Shown here: positions 8,720 to 17,759 of the stretch, piece by piece
Layout of the letters: the number at the start of each line of letters is the position of its first letter
How positions within the stretch are numbered: the stretch's first letter is position 1
DNA from: CALBPI01 sp039815365
Lineage (GTDB): Bacteria; Pseudomonadota; Gammaproteobacteria; Steroidobacterales; Woeseiaceae
Direction: 5' to 3'
DNA length: 64,000 bases
NCBI GenBank assembly: GCA_039815365.1
Contig: JBCBZK010000004.1
Location: forward strand, 1-64,000
Position numbers and translations under genes: made by a program
Notes under the pieces: model-generated
Told to the model about the DNA's origin: nothing
Database searches by the model: none
Seen by the model: only the letters and a program-made list of their open reading frames with translations

Positions 8720-9237
8720 GAGCCGATCCCCGAATTCAGCCAATCGAATACCTCGCTGGCGACGTCGATGACGCGTGCGCCGTCGGTATCAATCGTCACA
8801 TCAGCGAGCGCGGTGTACAGCGGGTCGCGCACGGTGAACAAACGGTCGAGCGCCGCTTGCGGGTCATCCTGATACAACATTGGACGATGCTCCGAGTGGC
8901 GTACGCGTGCGTACTGTTGAGCAACGCTTGCACGCAGATAAACTACCGTTCCGCGTGAACCCAGAGCGCTGCGATTCGCTGGATCCATCACGACGCCGCC
9001 GCCCGTTGCCACAACAGTCAGGTCGCGCAGTGTTAACGCCTCGATCGCTTGTTGCTCGCGATGACGAAACCCGGCCTCTCCCTCGCGTTCGAAGATATAG
9101 GCGATATCCACGCCTGTGCGCTGTTCGATGTACGTGTCGCAATCGACGAAATCAAAGGCGAGCATATGCGCCAGCCTGCGCCCAACGGCGGATTTGCCGG
9201 CACCCATTGGCCCAACCAGAAATACGCGCTGTCTCAT
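8716..9237 (-). CDS. aroK: Shikimate kinase
   Basis: AroK phosphorylates shikimate at the 3-hydroxyl. In 173 residues it shows the P-loop GPMGAGKS (Lys15), the shikimate-binding DCDTYIE and FRHREQQAIE, and the Gly triad VATGGGVVMD followed by YLRAS. The ATG at 9237 is only about 15 bp from the T-tract of the preceding pil terminator, and no strong ribosome binding site is visible before it. It is coupled to aroB by a 4-base overlap. The pil-aroK-aroB order is typical of gammaproteobacteria. Confidence 0.96.
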   Translation of the reverse strand: MRQRVFLVGPMGAGKSAVGRRLAHMLAFDFVDCDTYIEQRTGVDIAYIFEREGEAGFRHREQQAIEALTLRDLTVVATGGGVVMDPANRSALGSRGTVVYLRASVAQQYARVRHSEHRPMLYQDDPQAALDRLFTVRDPLYTALADVTIDTDGARVIDVASEVFDWLNSGIGS

Positions 9238-9252
9238 CGTTCGCTATCGCCC

Positions 9253-9295
9253 AAAAAAAAAGCTGCCGCACCGAAAAAGCTCCGGTGCGACAGCT
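9253..9295 (-). terminator. Rho-independent terminator after pilQ, just ahead of aroK
   Basis: Reading the minus strand, a 13-base stem (AGCTGTCGCACCG pairing with CGGTGCGGCAGCT, one mismatch) encloses a 9-base loop and is followed by eight T residues. It lies 19 bp past the pilQ stop and ends about 15 bp before the aroK start. It should end the pilMNOPQ transcript. Because little room remains for a separate promoter, it may act as a partial terminator setting the pil/aro ratio. Confidence 0.9.
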
Positions 9296-9313
9296 CTATT
9301 GTAGCGGTCTTCG

Positions 9314-11509
9314 CTATTGGGTGACGAACGAACCCTCTTCGAGAATCTTCGGCGTCACGAAAATCAGCAACTCTGACTTGTTGTTGATCTTTTGCGTGGT
9401 CTTAAACAGATTGCCAACACCCGGAATATCGCCTAGCAAAGGCACTTTACTCACCGTATCGCGGATCTCGGTCTCGTAGATGCCGCCAAGAACAACCGTT
9501 TGACCATCACTGACCAGCACTTGTGTTTCCACTTCGCGGGTATCGATACTTGGAATTGCACCACCACCGATCACGGTGAATACCTGGCCAACCGTGTCCT
9601 GGCTGACGCGCAGATCCATCGCAATGTTGCCGTCCGGCGTAATCTGCGGGGTAACGGTCAGGCTCAGTACGGCTTCCTTAAAGGCAACCGCTGTCGCGCC
9701 ACTGGCCGCCGCTTCCTGAAATGGAATCTCGACACCCTGCTTGATCACAGCTTCTTTCTGATTGGTGGTTACCACGCGCGGGCTGGAGACAATTTCGCCA
9801 CGACCCTCTGCCTGCAATGCAGACAATTCAAGGTCAAGAATGAAATCGCTTTCGAGCACCGCCAGCGCAATAGAGCCAGCTGGGTTAGCGATAGGCAGGT
9901 TGACGTTGTAGCGATCAAGGTTTGTACCCCGATCAATTCGTGCCGGGTTGGCATTGCCGTTGGCAATGTCGTTGGCGCGATCAAGTGCAGATGACAACGT
10001 GTTGTTAACGTTACCGCCCGTGCCGCTGACGGCGTACAAACCATCGTCACTGAAATCAACCTGACTCAGGCCAAGACGCGCGCCGAACTCTCGTTGGAAG
10101 TCATCATTGACCGACACAATCCGCGACTCGATCAATACCTGCTGTACAGGGATATCCAGCGTCGTTACCAATCGACGAATATTTCGAAGACTCTCTGCCG
10201 TGTCCTGAATCAACAGCGTGTTGGTGCGCTCATCAATAGAGACAGTCCCGCGCTCGGTCAGGATGCCATCCTGTACCAACGCTGCCATATCGGCCGCTTT
10301 CGCATAGTTGATCTGCAAGAATTCAGAGAACGTCGGTTCGAGCTCCTGAATCGCCGCCCGAGCCTGAAGGTCAGCCTGTTCACGTGCGGCAATCTCAGTC
10401 GAAGGTGCAACAATGATGACGTTGCCGTTTTCGCGCATATCCAGACCGCGAGTGGTCATGACGATATCCAGCGCCTGATCCCAAGGTACGTTTTTCAAAC
10501 GCAAGGTCAGGCTTCCCTGAACCGTGTCAGAGACAACAATGTTGCGACCACTGATCTCTGCCAGTACCTGCAGTACGGCGCGAGCTTCAATGTCCTGGAA
10601 GTTCAGTGAGACGCGTTCGCCAAAGTACTCTTTGTCTTCCGAGAAGATAGAACCTTGGGATTCATCTTTTTCGACCGCGCTGATTTCAATGGCGAACGTG
10701 CCGTCGGATTGATACGCCAGTTGCTCGTACGCGCCTTCGGCGCCAATCAGGATACGAACGTCGCGATTAACGCGCATGGCGTCTACGGTTGTTACCGGTG
10801 TCGCAAAATCCTGGACGTCAAGACGGCGCAGCAAATCGTCCGGCAACTCTGTGTCTTTGAACAACGCGACAACGCGACCGCCTTCCTGACGAATATCAAC
10901 TGGCGTTGAGGGGTCAGTCAGACTGACGACAATGCGACCACCGCCGTCTCGGGTGCGACGAAAATCAATGTTGTCAATCGCACGTGGGCCGGAATATGCC
11001 GCCGCGGACGACGTTGGTGCTGGTGCGCCGGAGAACGTTGATGCCGCTGATGGCGCAACGCCTTGTCCCGCGCTGAGTACGACGGTAATCACGTTACCCG
11101 CGATACTCGTTCGGTAGTCGACCATGGTTTGCAGATTCAGGACAGCGCGAGTGCGGCCGTTGGCCTCTGCCATCAACACGGTATCCAAAGGACCCACGTC
11201 CACTTGTTGACGACGTGCCGCCATCTCGAGTGCCGAGTCAGGAATATCCAAAACGATACGAGCCGGATTGTCGATCGTGAAACTCAACGGCTCCTGCGCC
11301 GCTTCGCGCATGACAAGCCGCAGCTCTACGCCACGATCAGGCAATGCTTGAATTTGAATATCCTGCAAGCCGTTGGACGGCTCCTGAGCTCTTGCTGTAC
11401 CCGAGATCATGGTCAACGCAACGACGAGCGCCGCGCTTGCTGCGAACATCAGTCCAGAGACTGATTGCCACGTTTGTGTCAGGGGCGCCGCTTGGGTTGT
11501 GCGCTTCAT
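9314..11509 (-). CDS. pilQ: Type IV pilus secretin PilQ
   Basis: PilQ forms the outer-membrane pore through which the type IV pilus extends. The 731-residue protein has a signal peptide ending near SGTARAQE, two AMIN-type peptidoglycan-binding domains in the first third (PARIVLDIP; then GGRIVVSLTDP), an STN/N0 domain, an N1 domain and the C-terminal secretin domain (VLIESRIVSV; GEIVSSPRVVTTNQ; LLGDIPGVGNLFK). I choose the ATG at 11509 because GGGAG sits eight bases upstream; upstream starts run into pilP. Last gene of pilMNOPQ. Confidence 0.95.
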   Translation of the reverse strand: MKRTTQAAPLTQTWQSVSGLMFAASAALVVALTMISGTARAQEPSNGLQDIQIQALPDRGVELRLVMREAAQEPLSFTIDNPARIVLDIPDSALEMAARRQQVDVGPLDTVLMAEANGRTRAVLNLQTMVDYRTSIAGNVITVVLSAGQGVAPSAASTFSGAPAPTSSAAAYSGPRAIDNIDFRRTRDGGGRIVVSLTDPSTPVDIRQEGGRVVALFKDTELPDDLLRRLDVQDFATPVTTVDAMRVNRDVRILIGAEGAYEQLAYQSDGTFAIEISAVEKDESQGSIFSEDKEYFGERVSLNFQDIEARAVLQVLAEISGRNIVVSDTVQGSLTLRLKNVPWDQALDIVMTTRGLDMRENGNVIIVAPSTEIAAREQADLQARAAIQELEPTFSEFLQINYAKAADMAALVQDGILTERGTVSIDERTNTLLIQDTAESLRNIRRLVTTLDIPVQQVLIESRIVSVNDDFQREFGARLGLSQVDFSDDGLYAVSGTGGNVNNTLSSALDRANDIANGNANPARIDRGTNLDRYNVNLPIANPAGSIALAVLESDFILDLELSALQAEGRGEIVSSPRVVTTNQKEAVIKQGVEIPFQEAAASGATAVAFKEAVLSLTVTPQITPDGNIAMDLRVSQDTVGQVFTVIGGGAIPSIDTREVETQVLVSDGQTVVLGGIYETEIRDTVSKVPLLGDIPGVGNLFKTTQKINNKSELLIFVTPKILEEGSFVTQ

Positions 11510-11540
11510 TCTTGATACTCCCAGTGCCATTTTTCTAGGC

Positions 11541-12098
11541 TTAGTTCGCAAGAGCAATGGCGACATCGCGTTCGATGTATCCGCCAATACCATTTGATAC
11601 GATTTCGGTCAGAGTAATCTCTGCCTCATTGATTGATGTGATTCGTCCGTCGTTCTGACCGACGTAGTTACCCGGTACGACTCGGTGCACGATGCCGTCC
11701 TGGGCACGCAGCAAGCCATAGTTGTTACCGGAAATACTCAGCGTGCCGACCATGTCGAACGAATCCAAAGGAAACCCTTCGAGATACTCGCGGCTGCGAT
11801 TGCGATCCGGGCCGTTCGCTGTGCCAGCGGCACCGCCTGAAGCAGCAGGTACGTCTGGTGTGAACGGTGAACGCAGTCCGTCGGCGTCTGCAGCGTAAGT
11901 AAACGTCTCGTAAGGCTTTACTTCAGGCAGCGGATCCGGGCGTTTGCCCGGACGGCTCTTGGTCTCGTCGATATACAGCTCGAGATCGTTCATATTACCG
12001 CCGCAACCGGCCAGCACTGCGCCTAGCGCAGTCGCGATGACCAAGCGCCGTGGCGTCGCGCCGAACATGGATCGAAGGTTGAAAACAGACAGTTTCAT
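11541..12098 (-). CDS. pilP: Type IV pilus assembly lipoprotein PilP
   Basis: PilP is the inner-membrane lipoprotein that links the PilN/PilO pair to the PilQ secretin. The 185-residue product starts with a basic, hydrophobic signal and a lipobox LAGC. An extended linker (SRPGKRPDPLPEVKPYETF) follows, then a compact beta domain (MVGTLSISGNNYGLLRAQDG, VVPGNYVGQNDGRI). These match the family closely. It is 6 bp downstream of pilO and 31 bp upstream of the chosen pilQ start. Confidence 0.94.
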   Translation of the reverse strand: MKLSVFNLRSMFGATPRRLVIATALGAVLAGCGGNMNDLELYIDETKSRPGKRPDPLPEVKPYETFTYAADADGLRSPFTPDVPAASGGAAGTANGPDRNRSREYLEGFPLDSFDMVGTLSISGNNYGLLRAQDGIVHRVVPGNYVGQNDGRITSINEAEITLTEIVSNGIGGYIERDVAIALAN

Positions 12099-12104
12099 TC
12101 TCGG

Positions 12105-12707
12105 TTAACCCTCATCTTCTTCGAGGTAACGGTAGGTCTTCGCCGTCACATCCAACGTCAATTCTTCGGCCACGCTATCGCGCGATCGCGGCGAAATAGT
12201 GATGTCATGAAGCGTCACAATTCGTGGCAGCGCAGCAACGGCGCTCGCGAAGTTTGCAAACGCATGGTAGGAGCCACTCAGACGAATCCGGATCGGCTTT
12301 TCGGCGTAAAACTCACGACGAATCTCTGCTTGTGGTTCAAACAGTCTTTCCTCTAGTCCTGCTGCCAAGCCGGTTTGCGAGACGTCGATAATAAGGTTCG
12401 GAAGCTCGGTCTCACCGGGCAATTGCCGCAGCATGGCACCAAACGACTCTTCCATCTCGATGAGCTGATCTGCGTATTCCTGGAAGTTCGCGGCCTTGCG
12501 CTGCTTGTTCTCAAACACTTGTCTGAGCTCAGTTTCGCGACCCTGCTCTTTCTCAAGCACGAGCTGCTTGTCCTTGGCGATGGTGTAGTACACACCGCCA
12601 GCGCTCACTAGCAAGAACACGATAACCACGGCAGCAATCCGGAACGGCAGAGGCCAGCGGCCAACGTCGTTCGGATCTAGCGCATTAAGGTCGTCAATAA
12701 TGCTCAT
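12105..12707 (-). CDS. pilO: Type IV pilus inner-membrane protein PilO
   Basis: PilO pairs with PilN across the periplasm to align the pilus motor with the secretin. The 200-residue protein has one N-terminal membrane helix (about residues 22-42), then a coiled-coil stretch rich in Glu/Lys/Gln (about 47-85) and a ferredoxin-like C-terminal domain (RIRLSGSYHAFANFASAVAAL, quoted in part as SGSYHAFANF). The start overlaps the pilN stop by four bases (ATGA), so the two are translationally coupled. Confidence 0.94.
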   Translation of the reverse strand: MSIIDDLNALDPNDVGRWPLPFRIAAVVIVFLLVSAGGVYYTIAKDKQLVLEKEQGRETELRQVFENKQRKAANFQEYADQLIEMEESFGAMLRQLPGETELPNLIIDVSQTGLAAGLEERLFEPQAEIRREFYAEKPIRIRLSGSYHAFANFASAVAALPRIVTLHDITISPRSRDSVAEELTLDVTAKTYRYLEEDEG

Positions 12708-13279
12708 CGTCTGCCCCCCGCATCCTCTTCCGCGGTCGGCAATCGTTGCTGCGCATTCAGTTCAAAACTGAAACGTTCGCGCCGTTGCCCGCGGTCCACC
12801 GTTTGAATTTTCTCAAGATCGGGGGTACCTACCCATTCGGAACCGTCAATATTGCGCATATACGACGACACGCGCGTCGATGACTGTGCGACGCCCGCAA
12901 CCCGGATTTGACGGCCGCGCTGCGTGACACTTTGCAGATGCACGCCGTCAGGAATGGTGCGTGTCAGCTCGTCAAACAGATGGACGACTTCGGGGCGGCT
13001 TTGCTGCAGCTCCTCGATCACTTCCATACGCGCCAGCAAGCGGGCCTTTTGACGTTCGATACCATCGATTTCTTTGATGCTCTCTTCAAGAATCTTGATC
13101 TCGCTATCAAGCAGCGCGTTGCGGTCTTGCTGGTGACTGATGCGCGCACCGTAAACAAGGTTCGCCGCACCAATGATCCCAAGGCCGGCAACGACAGCAC
13201 CGGCGATCGCAACGAGGAAATTCCGTTGGCGCTCTTTGCGCAGCTCTTCGCGCCATGGCAATAAATTAATTTGTGGCAT
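12704..13279 (-). CDS. pilN: Type IV pilus inner-membrane protein PilN
   Basis: PilN carries the PilM-binding cytoplasmic tail, visible here as the conserved opening MPQINLLPWREELRK. A single membrane helix follows (about 22-44), then a periplasmic coiled coil and a ferredoxin-like domain (GVHLQSVTQRGRQIRVAGVA, quoted in part: GVHLQSVTQ). At 191 residues it is a normal length. Its ATG overlaps the pilM stop by one base (TAATG), and its stop overlaps the pilO start. Confidence 0.95.
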   Translation of the reverse strand: MPQINLLPWREELRKERQRNFLVAIAGAVVAGLGIIGAANLVYGARISHQQDRNALLDSEIKILEESIKEIDGIERQKARLLARMEVIEELQQSRPEVVHLFDELTRTIPDGVHLQSVTQRGRQIRVAGVAQSSTRVSSYMRNIDGSEWVGTPDLEKIQTVDRGQRRERFSFELNAQQRLPTAEEDAGGRR

Positions 13280-14340
13280 TAATCAAAGCTCCGTAGCGCA
13301 AGCCCGCAGGCGGTAAGCAAAGCACAAGCGTCGGTTTCGACCCCTTGACCCTTGGCTCTTGCTGATACTTTCATTTGTCCGAGTGGATCACCGATCTCTG
13401 TCGGCACCCCAACCCGGCTGGCGATCACGTCAGCAATCCCCGGGATGTTGGCGCAACCACCGCACACAATAATAAGGTCTGGTTGTTCACGACCGCCACC
13501 TGACGCGAGATAGAACTGCAATGAGCGGCTCACCTGTTGGGTAACGTCATCGATGAACGGATCGAGCACTTCCGGCTCATAGTTACTCGGCAGCCCGCCC
13601 TCTTTCTTGGCGCGGCCCGCATCTTCCATCGACAAACCATAGGTACGCATGATTTCTTCGGTAAGCTGTTGCCCACCAAATGCGAAATCGCGTGTGTAGA
13701 TGACTTTGTTGTCTTTCAGCACACCGAAGGTCGTGTTACTGGCGCCAATATCGATGACCGCAACAGATTGGCCAATCCCGTTGTTCGGAATCTGGTGTTG
13801 TAGCAGTCGGCATGCATTCTCGAGCGCGAAGGCTTCAACATCGACAACCGCGCTCTTCAGCCCGGCGGCGGCCACTGCGGCCTCTCGCTGATCGACATTG
13901 TCGGTACGCGTCGCGACTAACAATACGTCATTCATGTCTGCATCTGCTTCATTCGGACCAATAATCTCGAAATCGTGGCTGACTTCTTCCATCGGGAACG
14001 GAATGTACTGATCAGCCTGGATCTCAACCTGACCTTCCATTTCCGCTTCAGACAGCCCTGCGGCCATTTGAATCGTCTTTGTGATAGCAGCGTCGCCACT
14101 AATCGCAATGGCCACTTCCCGGCATTTTGTACCAGAACGTTTGACGGCGCGGCGGATTGCCTCGCCTACGGCTTGAGCGTCGACAATAGCTTTGTCGTTG
14201 ATTGCATTGGCCGGCGTTGGCTCTGCAGCGTACGACTCAACTCGGTAGCTGCGCCCCGCTTCTGCCAGTTCGACCAACTTAATCGATGACGTAGTTATGT
14301 CAAGACCGAGTAGGATGCGCGTTTTCTTACCAAATATCAC
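13279..14340 (-). CDS. pilM: Type IV pilus actin-like ATPase PilM
   Basis: PilM is a cytoplasmic actin-fold protein that binds the PilN tail and joins the pilus motor to the alignment complex. The 353-residue protein shows the phosphate-1 loop LLGLDITTSSIKLVEL, phosphate-2 segment AVIDIGASNTTFGVL, and adenosine motif IIVCGGCANIPGI. The start codon is GTG at 14340 with AAGGA eight bases upstream. It is the first gene of the pil operon and divergent from ponA across a 257-bp AT-rich gap. Confidence 0.95.
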   Translation of the reverse strand: MIFGKKTRILLGLDITTSSIKLVELAEAGRSYRVESYAAEPTPANAINDKAIVDAQAVGEAIRRAVKRSGTKCREVAIAISGDAAITKTIQMAAGLSEAEMEGQVEIQADQYIPFPMEEVSHDFEIIGPNEADADMNDVLLVATRTDNVDQREAAVAAAGLKSAVVDVEAFALENACRLLQHQIPNNGIGQSVAVIDIGASNTTFGVLKDNKVIYTRDFAFGGQQLTEEIMRTYGLSMEDAGRAKKEGGLPSNYEPEVLDPFIDDVTQQVSRSLQFYLASGGGREQPDLIIVCGGCANIPGIADVIASRVGVPTEIGDPLGQMKVSARAKGQGVETDACALLTACGLALRSFD

Positions 14341-14597
14341 TCAATTTTTCCTTAAAAATCTTTGAGTTACGATTCTTATGTGGGCGCTTGCCTGAACAAA
14401 CGACGTTAACTATATATCAATAAAATGTTAAATAAAATGTGACTGCGTACCGCTTTTGCGATTTGCTATCGTAAGTCACGACTTAACGTTAATTCTGTGA
14501 ACTGTGTAGCGTGCTGGCGCATCGCCTTCCCGTGACCCCCAACAGAACCGCAAAACGAAAGTTTTGGGTGTCCCCACTCCCTTATCCGGCGGCCAAT
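14341..14597. promoter_or_regulatory. Divergent pilM/ponA intergenic region, AT-rich with a direct repeat
   Basis: This 257-bp gap must hold the promoters of both the pil operon (minus) and ponA (plus). Its left half is strongly AT-rich, including TATATATCAATAAAATG. The decamer AATAAAATGT occurs twice, at 14419-14428 and 14431-14440, a 12-bp period. Plausible -10-like hexamers exist on both strands, but no pair with a convincing -35 and spacing, so I do not place transcription starts. Confidence 0.45.
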
Positions 14598-17105
14598 ATG
14601 CATAATACCGCCGGGACAGACAAGGACATAAATACCGCTTTGAACACCAAATTCTTGCTGCGTACTGCAATTCGTGGCGCTGCACTCGGCGGCGCCCTGC
14701 TCATCGGCGCTGTAGCGGCGGTACTTGCAGCCTATCATTACGCCAAGCCGGCACTCCCGGATGCTGCGACGGTCCGCGACATTCCGTTGCAGGTGCCGCT
14801 GCGCGTTTACAGCCGTGACGGCAAGTTGATTCAGGAAATCGGCGAGCAACGTCGCATTCTGGTTTCTTATGAAGATATTCCGCAACACGTCATAGATGCG
14901 TTCATTGCGGCCGAGGATTCACGATTTTTTACGCATCCGGGCATTGATTATCAGGGCGTTATCCGCGCCGTTGTCAGAAACATCGCGTCAGGCAGCCGCA
15001 GCCAGGGCGCCAGCACATTGACGCAGCAATTGGCGCGAGATTACTTCCTGACGCGAGAGCGCAGCTACATTCGAAAGATCAAAGAAGCGTTTCTCGCCTG
15101 GAAGATTGAGCAGGAATTCAATAAACAAGAAATCCTTGAGCTATTTTTGAACAAGATGTTCTTCGGCCAACGAGCCTACGGCGTTGCAGCGGCGGGGCAG
15201 GTTTATTTTGGCAAAGAGCTCAAAGACCTGAATGTTGCTGAAGCGGCAACACTGGCGGGCGTGCTGCAGGCACCCTCGGCATACAATCCGGTGTCCGGAC
15301 CGAATTCAGCCAAACGCGAACGCGCCTATGTGCTCGGTCGTATGCGCGCTCTAAATTTCATTGATGAAGCGCAATGGCAACAAGCCACCGATCACCCGCT
15401 GCTATCCAAGCTGCATGGCGCCGACATCGAGCTGTCAGCGCCCTATCTTGCCGAGATGGTCCGGCAAGTGCTGATCAGCGAGTATGGCCGGGACATCACG
15501 ACTCGCGGCTATCGCGTCACGACCACGATCGATAGCCGTATGCAGCGCGCAGCGAATTTTGCCGTGCGCGATGGTTTGCTGGAATACGACCGGCGACACG
15601 GCTATCGCGGCGCGCTCGCAACGCTGGATATTGAGACCGTCACGGACGCTCAAATTGAGCAAACGCTGACAGATTACGCGGGGCCGGGCGGCCTCCAAAG
15701 CGCGATCGTTGTGGCGTTGAATGATGACAACAGCGCGCAATTGCGCCTGCGCGACGATGTGCGCGTGCGACTGCCATGGAGCGGTACCAGCTGGGCGGCA
15801 CCGTTTATTGATCGTCGCCGAGTTGGTAACAAACCCGAAACCCTTGCGGAGGTGCTGTCTGCCGGTGATGTCATTCACGTCATACAAACCGTGACTGGTA
15901 GTTACGCGCTAGCGCAAGTACCAGAAGCGCAGGGGGCGTTAGTGTCACTCGACCCTGAAGACGGTGCCATTGCCGCGCTGACCGGTGGCTTCGATTACTT
16001 CGCCAGTAAATTTAATCGCGCCGTGCAGGCACGCCGGCAACCAGGCTCCAGTTTTAAGCCGTTCATTTATTCAGCAGCACTGGCCAATGGCTTCACCTTG
16101 TCGTCGATCATCAATGATCAACCGTTCGTCATCAGCTCCAGTGAATACGAAGGCGAATGGCGACCGAAAAATTCAACAGGGCGCTTTTACGGCAACACGA
16201 GGATGCGTAACGGTCTCGTGCGCTCACTGAACCTCGTGTCTGTTCGAATGCTCTACAAAATGGGCGTTGCAAGTGCGGTCCGGCATATCCAGCAGTTTGG
16301 TTTTGACGATGACGCGCTACCTAAAAATTTATCGCTGGCGCTCGGCAGTGGCGCTGCAACGCCGCTCGAAATGGCCACAGGTTACGCCGTGCTTGCGAAT
16401 GGCGGGTTTAAAGTAACGCCATACTTCATCGATCGCGTAGAGCTTGCCGATGGTGAGCTGCTGCAGATGGCAAACCCCAAGCAAGTGTGTCGACAGTGTG
16501 AGCAAGAGTTTGTTGATGAACCTGACAATATCGAAACGCTGAATCTCACAACGGGCGCGACACTGGCTGGAGATGCGTTACGCGATTTTCTGACAGAAGA
16601 CGCGATAGCACCGCGCGTGTTGCCGGCCACCAATATCTGGCTGGTTCAGGACATCATGCGCGATGTGATACGACGTGGTACCGGTCGACGCGCACGGGTA
16701 CTTAACCGTAATGACCTCGCTGGCAAAACCGGCACATCCAATGACCAGCGCGATGCGTGGTTCGCCGGATTCAATCCGGACCTGGTCGCTGTCAGCTGGG
16801 TTGGCTTTGACAACGACGAACCATTGGGCGCAGGCGAGGAGGGTGGCCGAACCGCATTACCTGTCTGGATTCATTTCATGCGTGATGCATTGGCAGGCGC
16901 CCCGGAGCGGCGCTACCCACAACCCGATGGGCTCGTAACTGTGCGCGTCTCATCGAAAACCGGCGAGCTCGCTGGCGCCAATGACCGGGACTTTGTCTTT
17001 GAAACATTTGAAGCGGGTACCGAGCCGACAATGGTGGACGACGATATCGATCTTGACCCGTACAACAACGAAGAAACGCAGGTTGAGATGGAAGAGGTGT
17101 TTTAA
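14598..17105 (+). CDS. mrcA: Bifunctional penicillin-binding protein 1A
   Basis: PBP1A polymerises and cross-links peptidoglycan. After a short cytoplasmic segment and one membrane helix, the glycosyltransferase (GT51) domain shows EDSRFFTHPGID, GASTLTQQLARDYFL and an FFGQRAYGVAAA block. The transpeptidase domain has the catalytic SSFK (in PGSSFKPF), SLN and KTGTSND motifs. An OB-like insert between them is as in other 1A enzymes. I use the ATG at 14598 (835 residues). An ATG at 14511 would add 29 unlikely residues, and a TTG at 14640 is a second candidate because AAGGA precedes it. Divergent from pilMNOPQ, a common gammaproteobacterial arrangement. Also called ponA. Confidence 0.95.
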   Translation: MHNTAGTDKDINTALNTKFLLRTAIRGAALGGALLIGAVAAVLAAYHYAKPALPDAATVRDIPLQVPLRVYSRDGKLIQEIGEQRRILVSYEDIPQHVIDAFIAAEDSRFFTHPGIDYQGVIRAVVRNIASGSRSQGASTLTQQLARDYFLTRERSYIRKIKEAFLAWKIEQEFNKQEILELFLNKMFFGQRAYGVAAAGQVYFGKELKDLNVAEAATLAGVLQAPSAYNPVSGPNSAKRERAYVLGRMRALNFIDEAQWQQATDHPLLSKLHGADIELSAPYLAEMVRQVLISEYGRDITTRGYRVTTTIDSRMQRAANFAVRDGLLEYDRRHGYRGALATLDIETVTDAQIEQTLTDYAGPGGLQSAIVVALNDDNSAQLRLRDDVRVRLPWSGTSWAAPFIDRRRVGNKPETLAEVLSAGDVIHVIQTVTGSYALAQVPEAQGALVSLDPEDGAIAALTGGFDYFASKFNRAVQARRQPGSSFKPFIYSAALANGFTLSSIINDQPFVISSSEYEGEWRPKNSTGRFYGNTRMRNGLVRSLNLVSVRMLYKMGVASAVRHIQQFGFDDDALPKNLSLALGSGAATPLEMATGYAVLANGGFKVTPYFIDRVELADGELLQMANPKQVCRQCEQEFVDEPDNIETLNLTTGATLAGDALRDFLTEDAIAPRVLPATNIWLVQDIMRDVIRRGTGRRARVLNRNDLAGKTGTSNDQRDAWFAGFNPDLVAVSWVGFDNDEPLGAGEEGGRTALPVWIHFMRDALAGAPERRYPQPDGLVTVRVSSKTGELAGANDRDFVFETFEAGTEPTMVDDDIDLDPYNNEETQVEMEEVF

Positions 17106-17126
17106 CCGGAAACGCGGGAATCACTT

Positions 17127-17759
17127 ATGACACAGCTACCGGGCTCAGAACGCTCACGACTGACAGTGGCGCAGGAAGCAGCGAGAATCATGGCCGATCA
17201 TGGCATCAAGGATTTCCATGCGGCGAAACGCAAGGCTGCGGCTCGCTTGGGTCTGGACCGTCACGGCGCACTGCCAAGCAATCAGGAAGTTGAAGCTGCC
17301 CTGATCGAACACCATCGCCTGTACAGCGAAGATGATCACGAGCAGATGCTCTATCACCGGCGCACGGTAGTGCTTGCGTTCATGCGATTGATTGAGACGC
17401 TGGAACCGCGATTGGTCGGTCCGCTGCTAGCTGGTACCGCAAGCCGAGATGCACCGTCGAACTTGCATGTGTTCTCTGACAGCCCGGAAGACATCGCGTG
17501 GTTGCTCGAGTCAGAAGGCGTCGATTACAAATTGTTTGAGCGCAGATTGCGCATGCAACGCGGTCGCAGCGAGAGTTTCCCGGGCTACCGCTTTGAATGG
17601 CAAAACGTCATGATTGAGGCGACGGTGTTTACCTATGACGGATTGCGCCAGGCGCCGTTAAGCCCGGTAGACAGCAAGCCGATGCGTCGCGCGTCCATCA
17701 AGAAGGTCGCGCGGCTACTGGAAGCAGCCGCACCGACGAGCGCTTCTAGCGAGTCTTGA
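17127..17759 (+). CDS. Conserved protein of unknown function, possibly nucleotidyltransferase-like
   Basis: 210 residues, no signal or membrane segment. The N-terminal half is helical and charged (IMADHGIKDFHAAKRKAAARLG, in part). The central block LVGPLLAGTASRDAPSNLHVFSD has the feel of a nucleotidyltransferase core (Gly-x-Ala...strand), and WLLESEGVDYKLFERRLR follows, but the acidic metal ligands are not clear. I therefore make no functional claim. It begins 21 bp after ponA and is probably co-transcribed. Its last 14 bp overlap the end of gltA, which runs the other way. Confidence 0.75.
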   Translation: MTQLPGSERSRLTVAQEAARIMADHGIKDFHAAKRKAAARLGLDRHGALPSNQEVEAALIEHHRLYSEDDHEQMLYHRRTVVLAFMRLIETLEPRLVGPLLAGTASRDAPSNLHVFSDSPEDIAWLLESEGVDYKLFERRLRMQRGRSESFPGYRFEWQNVMIEATVFTYDGLRQAPLSPVDSKPMRRASIKKVARLLEAAAPTSASSES

